Origin: Pseudomonadota bacterium
GTDB lineage: Bacteria; Pseudomonadota; Gammaproteobacteria; UBA5335
Assembly: GCA_021783685.1 (NCBI GenBank)
Contig: JAJXTQ010000053.1
Location: forward strand, 1-9,060
Length of the DNA: 9,060 nt
Direction of reading: 5' to 3'
Shown here one piece after another: positions 7,547-9,060 of this stretch; positions within the stretch are counted from its first letter, which is position 1; the number at the start of each line of letters is the position of its first letter. Both the position numbers and the translations under genes were made by a program. The notes under the pieces were generated by a model. The model was not told where the DNA came from. It did no database searches and saw only the letters and a program-made list of their open reading frames with translations.

Positions 7547-8188
7547 TCACAGTCGCGAGGCACGCTCAATCAGTTGCCACGCTTCGAGATGTTCACGCCA
7601 TGCGATCACGGCGTCGCGGGCTATCTCGAGGCCGTCAAGGGTCTGGGAACCATGATTGACATCGATCTTCAGAATCCAGCCGCGCGGTGGGATATCGGTT
7701 CCCTTTGGCACGCCGATCCGTGGCGCATACCCGCTCCGTGGCCGATTGAGCTGCGAATGCTTCTCCTGGTTTGCCAAATCGGCTAGAAGGGCCAGCCGCA
7801 GGTCGTTGTTGATCGCCGTTTCGATTGCTTGCGGGTCGATCCCGAGCGTGGATGCCGCGCCTTTCAATGCGTCTTTAAGGTGATAAGCCTGAACGCACCA
7901 TCCGCACAGTCGGTCTCGCCACGCGAAGATGGTGTCTCGACTCATCGTTTCCACGGATGGCCTGCAAAGAGATTCCAGGTCTGCCTGGATCGACCGCCAT
8001 CGCTGTTTCCAGTCGCGGGCTGTGTCACCACCCGGTGTGAGAGTTCCCAAGACCTCGCTTGAAAAGGTGGCGGATGAGTCCGTGAGGACATCAACAATGG
8101 TCCATGCGCCTGTGCCGCATCGATCGCAGGCGGATATCCCGTACCCCGATTCGACGGCTCTGGCTGGCTCGCGCCACACTCTCTGCAT
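7547..8188 (-). CDS. Hypothetical protein with N-terminal CxxC, lower GC than neighbours
   Basis: A 213-residue soluble protein not recognised by name. It has a CDRC pair near the N-terminus (21-24), a further Cys at 75, and CGWC at 95-98, so it may bind metal or form disulfides. The centre is predicted mostly helical: AWRDRLCGWCVQAYHLKDAL (89-108), then a long helix ending LADLANQEKHSQL (135-147). The pair AYHLKD ... ADLANQEKH recalls a pattern seen in small helical-bundle proteins of accessory regions (HEPN-like in general style), but no RxxxxxH motif is present and I do not assign a function. Base composition is clearly less GC-rich than opgH or the ABC genes, which suggests later acquisition. 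The start is ATG at 8188, with only a poor ribosome site. It lies 52 bases downstream of the TusA-like gene on the same strand and could share its transcript. Confidence 0.65.
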   Translation of the reverse strand: MQRVWREPARAVESGYGISACDRCGTGAWTIVDVLTDSSATFSSEVLGTLTPGGDTARDWKQRWRSIQADLESLCRPSVETMSRDTIFAWRDRLCGWCVQAYHLKDALKGAASTLGIDPQAIETAINNDLRLALLADLANQEKHSQLNRPRSGYAPRIGVPKGTDIPPRGWILKIDVNHGSQTLDGLEIARDAVIAWREHLEAWQLIERASRL

Positions 8189-8240
8189 TCCAGTCTGCCC
8201 ATCGCCATTCCCCGAGCGGCACTGCGCCGGGGCGCCGGTT

Positions 8241-8471
8241 TCACAGCCGCCGGATCAGGAAGCGATGCCGACCCTCCCGCGCCTCGCTGGAGACGAGCTG
8301 GTGCCCGGCATGCTCGATCCAGGAGCGGATCTCGCGCGGTGCATGGGGCGCATCGCTCGACAGCGCCAGCACCTGCCCCACCGCCAGCTGGTCCAGCGCC
8401 TGCTTGGCGCGCAGCACGTAAAACGGCGCGGGTATCCCTGATACATCCAATTCCCGAATCTGAGCGCTCAT
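8241..8471 (-). CDS. TusA/SirA-family protein lacking the catalytic cysteine
   Basis: A 76-residue protein of the TusA (YhhP/SirA) fold, close to the usual length of about 80. The family signature is LDxxGxxCPxPxxxxKxAL, where the cysteine carries persulfide sulfur. Here it reads LDVSGIPAPFYVLRAKQAL (residues 8-26): Ala15 replaces the cysteine and Tyr18 replaces the second proline. There is no cysteine anywhere in the protein. The rest is well kept, including LAVGQVLALSSD, the EIRSWIEHAGHQLV helix and the final strand RHRFLIRRL. The start is ATG at 8471, with GGGAGGGG eight bases upstream; GTG at 8489 lies before that site. It is divergent from the M48 peptidase gene, an arrangement also found in pseudomonads (PA1006 next to PA1005), where PA1006 is a persulfide-carrying protein needed for molybdenum homeostasis. 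This copy cannot carry sulfur in the same way. It may instead bind a partner or an RNA or have a regulatory role; that is inference. Confidence 0.85.
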   Translation of the reverse strand: MSAQIRELDVSGIPAPFYVLRAKQALDQLAVGQVLALSSDAPHAPREIRSWIEHAGHQLVSSEAREGRHRFLIRRL

Positions 8472-8479
8472 GCTAGTGT

Positions 8480-8487
8480 CCCCTCCC
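8480..8487 (-). promoter_or_regulatory. Ribosome binding site of the TusA-like gene
   Basis: GGGAGGGG on the minus strand, eight bases before ATG at 8471. It decides against the in-frame GTG at 8489, which would lie upstream of it. Confidence 0.75.
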
Positions 8488-8573
8488 ACATCCCGGGCGT
8501 CCGGAACGTTTTATCGGCGCCGCTCGTCCAATCTTGGCCTGCGCTCGCGCACTTGTCGTTCCAAGAGGTTTTC

Positions 8574-9060
8574 GTGTCCCTGCGATTCGTTCGTCACCCG
8601 GGCCGCATCGGCCTGTTCTCGCTGGCGCTGAGCCTTGCCACGTCGCCGGTATGGCCCGCCAACGCCCTGCCCGAGATGGGCAACAGCGTGGATGAAGTGC
8701 TTTCCCCGGCGGACGAAGCGCGGCTGGGGCGCGAGGTCATCCAGCAGCTGCGGGGCATGAACGCGCTGCTGGACGATCCCCTGGTCGATCGCTACCTGCA
8801 GTCGCTGGGCCAGCGGCTGGTGTCGCAGAGCACTGCTGCCGGCGATCCCTTCCTGTTCTTCGCGGTCCGCGACGGGCGGGTGAACGCCTTTGCGCTGCCG
8901 GGCGGCTACGTCGGCGTCAACACGGGGCTGATGGTGCTGACGCGCAACGAGAGCGAACTGGCCGGGGTGCTGGCCCATGAAGTCTCGCACGTCGCCCAGC
9001 GTCACATCGCGCGGCGCATGGCCGACAGCCGCCAGGCCAACATCCTGACCGGCGCGGCGA
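8574..9060 (+). CDS. M48-family periplasmic zinc metalloprotease (BepA-like), partial
   Basis: The first 162 codons of a secreted M48 peptidase, running off the right edge. A signal peptide is visible: basic SLRFVRHPGR, hydrophobic IGLFSLALSLA, probable cleavage after ANA near residue 31. The mature part begins LPEMGNSVDEVLSPADEARLGRE, the usual lead into BepA/YfgC-type proteases. It goes on to DDPLVDRYLQSLGQRLV, VNAFALPGGYVGVNTGLM and the zinc motif HEVSH at 135-139 (LAGVLAHEVSHVAQRH). The third zinc ligand and any TPR repeats would lie beyond the window. In E. coli BepA degrades or helps fold stalled outer-membrane proteins such as LptD; the same role is likely but not shown. The start is GTG at 8574, with AGAGG five bases upstream. 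It is divergent from the TusA-like gene, and the 102 bases between must hold both promoters; no clear -35/-10 pair was found there. Confidence 0.92.
   Translation, partial: MSLRFVRHPGRIGLFSLALSLATSPVWPANALPEMGNSVDEVLSPADEARLGREVIQQLRGMNALLDDPLVDRYLQSLGQRLVSQSTAAGDPFLFFAVRDGRVNAFALPGGYVGVNTGLMVLTRNESELAGVLAHEVSHVAQRHIARRMADSRQANILTGAA

Noticed and set aside
8189..8240. GC-rich self-complementary stretch downstream of the TusA-like gene as a terminator
   Set aside because: GCGCC-GG-GGCGC has only a two-base loop and no T run follows on the minus strand.
8472..8573. TTTTAT at 8509-8514 as the -10 box of the M48 gene
   Set aside because: No acceptable -35 box lies at the right distance, so it was not called.
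8511..9005. Minus-strand 164-residue open frame opposite the M48 gene
   Set aside because: The plus strand encodes a signal peptide and HEVSH in the same stretch; the minus frame has no recognisable feature.

Overview
The window looks like the chromosome of a high-GC, Gram-negative proteobacterium, most likely a gammaproteobacterium. Three things point that way: an osmoregulated periplasmic glucan operon (opgG...opgH), an outer-membrane-type lipoprotein encoded beside an FtsX/LolD-like ABC transporter, and a TusA-like gene divergent from a BepA-like M48 peptidase gene, an arrangement known from pseudomonads and relatives. The species cannot be fixed from the sequence. No tRNA, rRNA, CRISPR array, transposase or phage gene was seen.

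Left part (1-3086, minus strand). One tight operon reads leftward: a WHy/LEA_2-domain lipoprotein (2607-3086), a second WHy/LEA_2 protein without a signal peptide (2057-2566), a LolD/MacB-like ABC ATPase (1369-2070) and an FtsX-type permease (from 1372, running off the left edge). The last three genes overlap by 14 and 4 bases, which implies translational coupling. The two LEA_2 proteins are clear paralogues sent to different compartments.

Middle part (3087-7427). A divergent, gene-free region of about 325 bases holds a tandem 8-base direct repeat and a nested inverted repeat. It is followed by opgG (3413-4966), a 122-residue ORF (4966-5334) and opgH (5331-7427), joined by TGATG and ATGA overlaps. 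OpgH makes and exports the beta-1,2-glucan backbone and OpgG acts on it in the periplasm. This OpgH lacks the roughly 100-residue N-terminal cytoplasmic region of the E. coli protein. The small ORF just upstream resembles that missing region, so opgH appears to be split in two. This is the most interesting observation in the window.

Right part (7428-9060). A hypothetical gene of visibly lower GC (7547-8188, minus) lies convergent to opgH. Next comes a short TusA-family gene (8241-8471, minus) whose catalytic cysteine is replaced by alanine and which has no cysteine at all. Divergent from it is the start of a secreted M48 zinc metalloprotease (8574 to the right edge) with an intact HEVSH motif.
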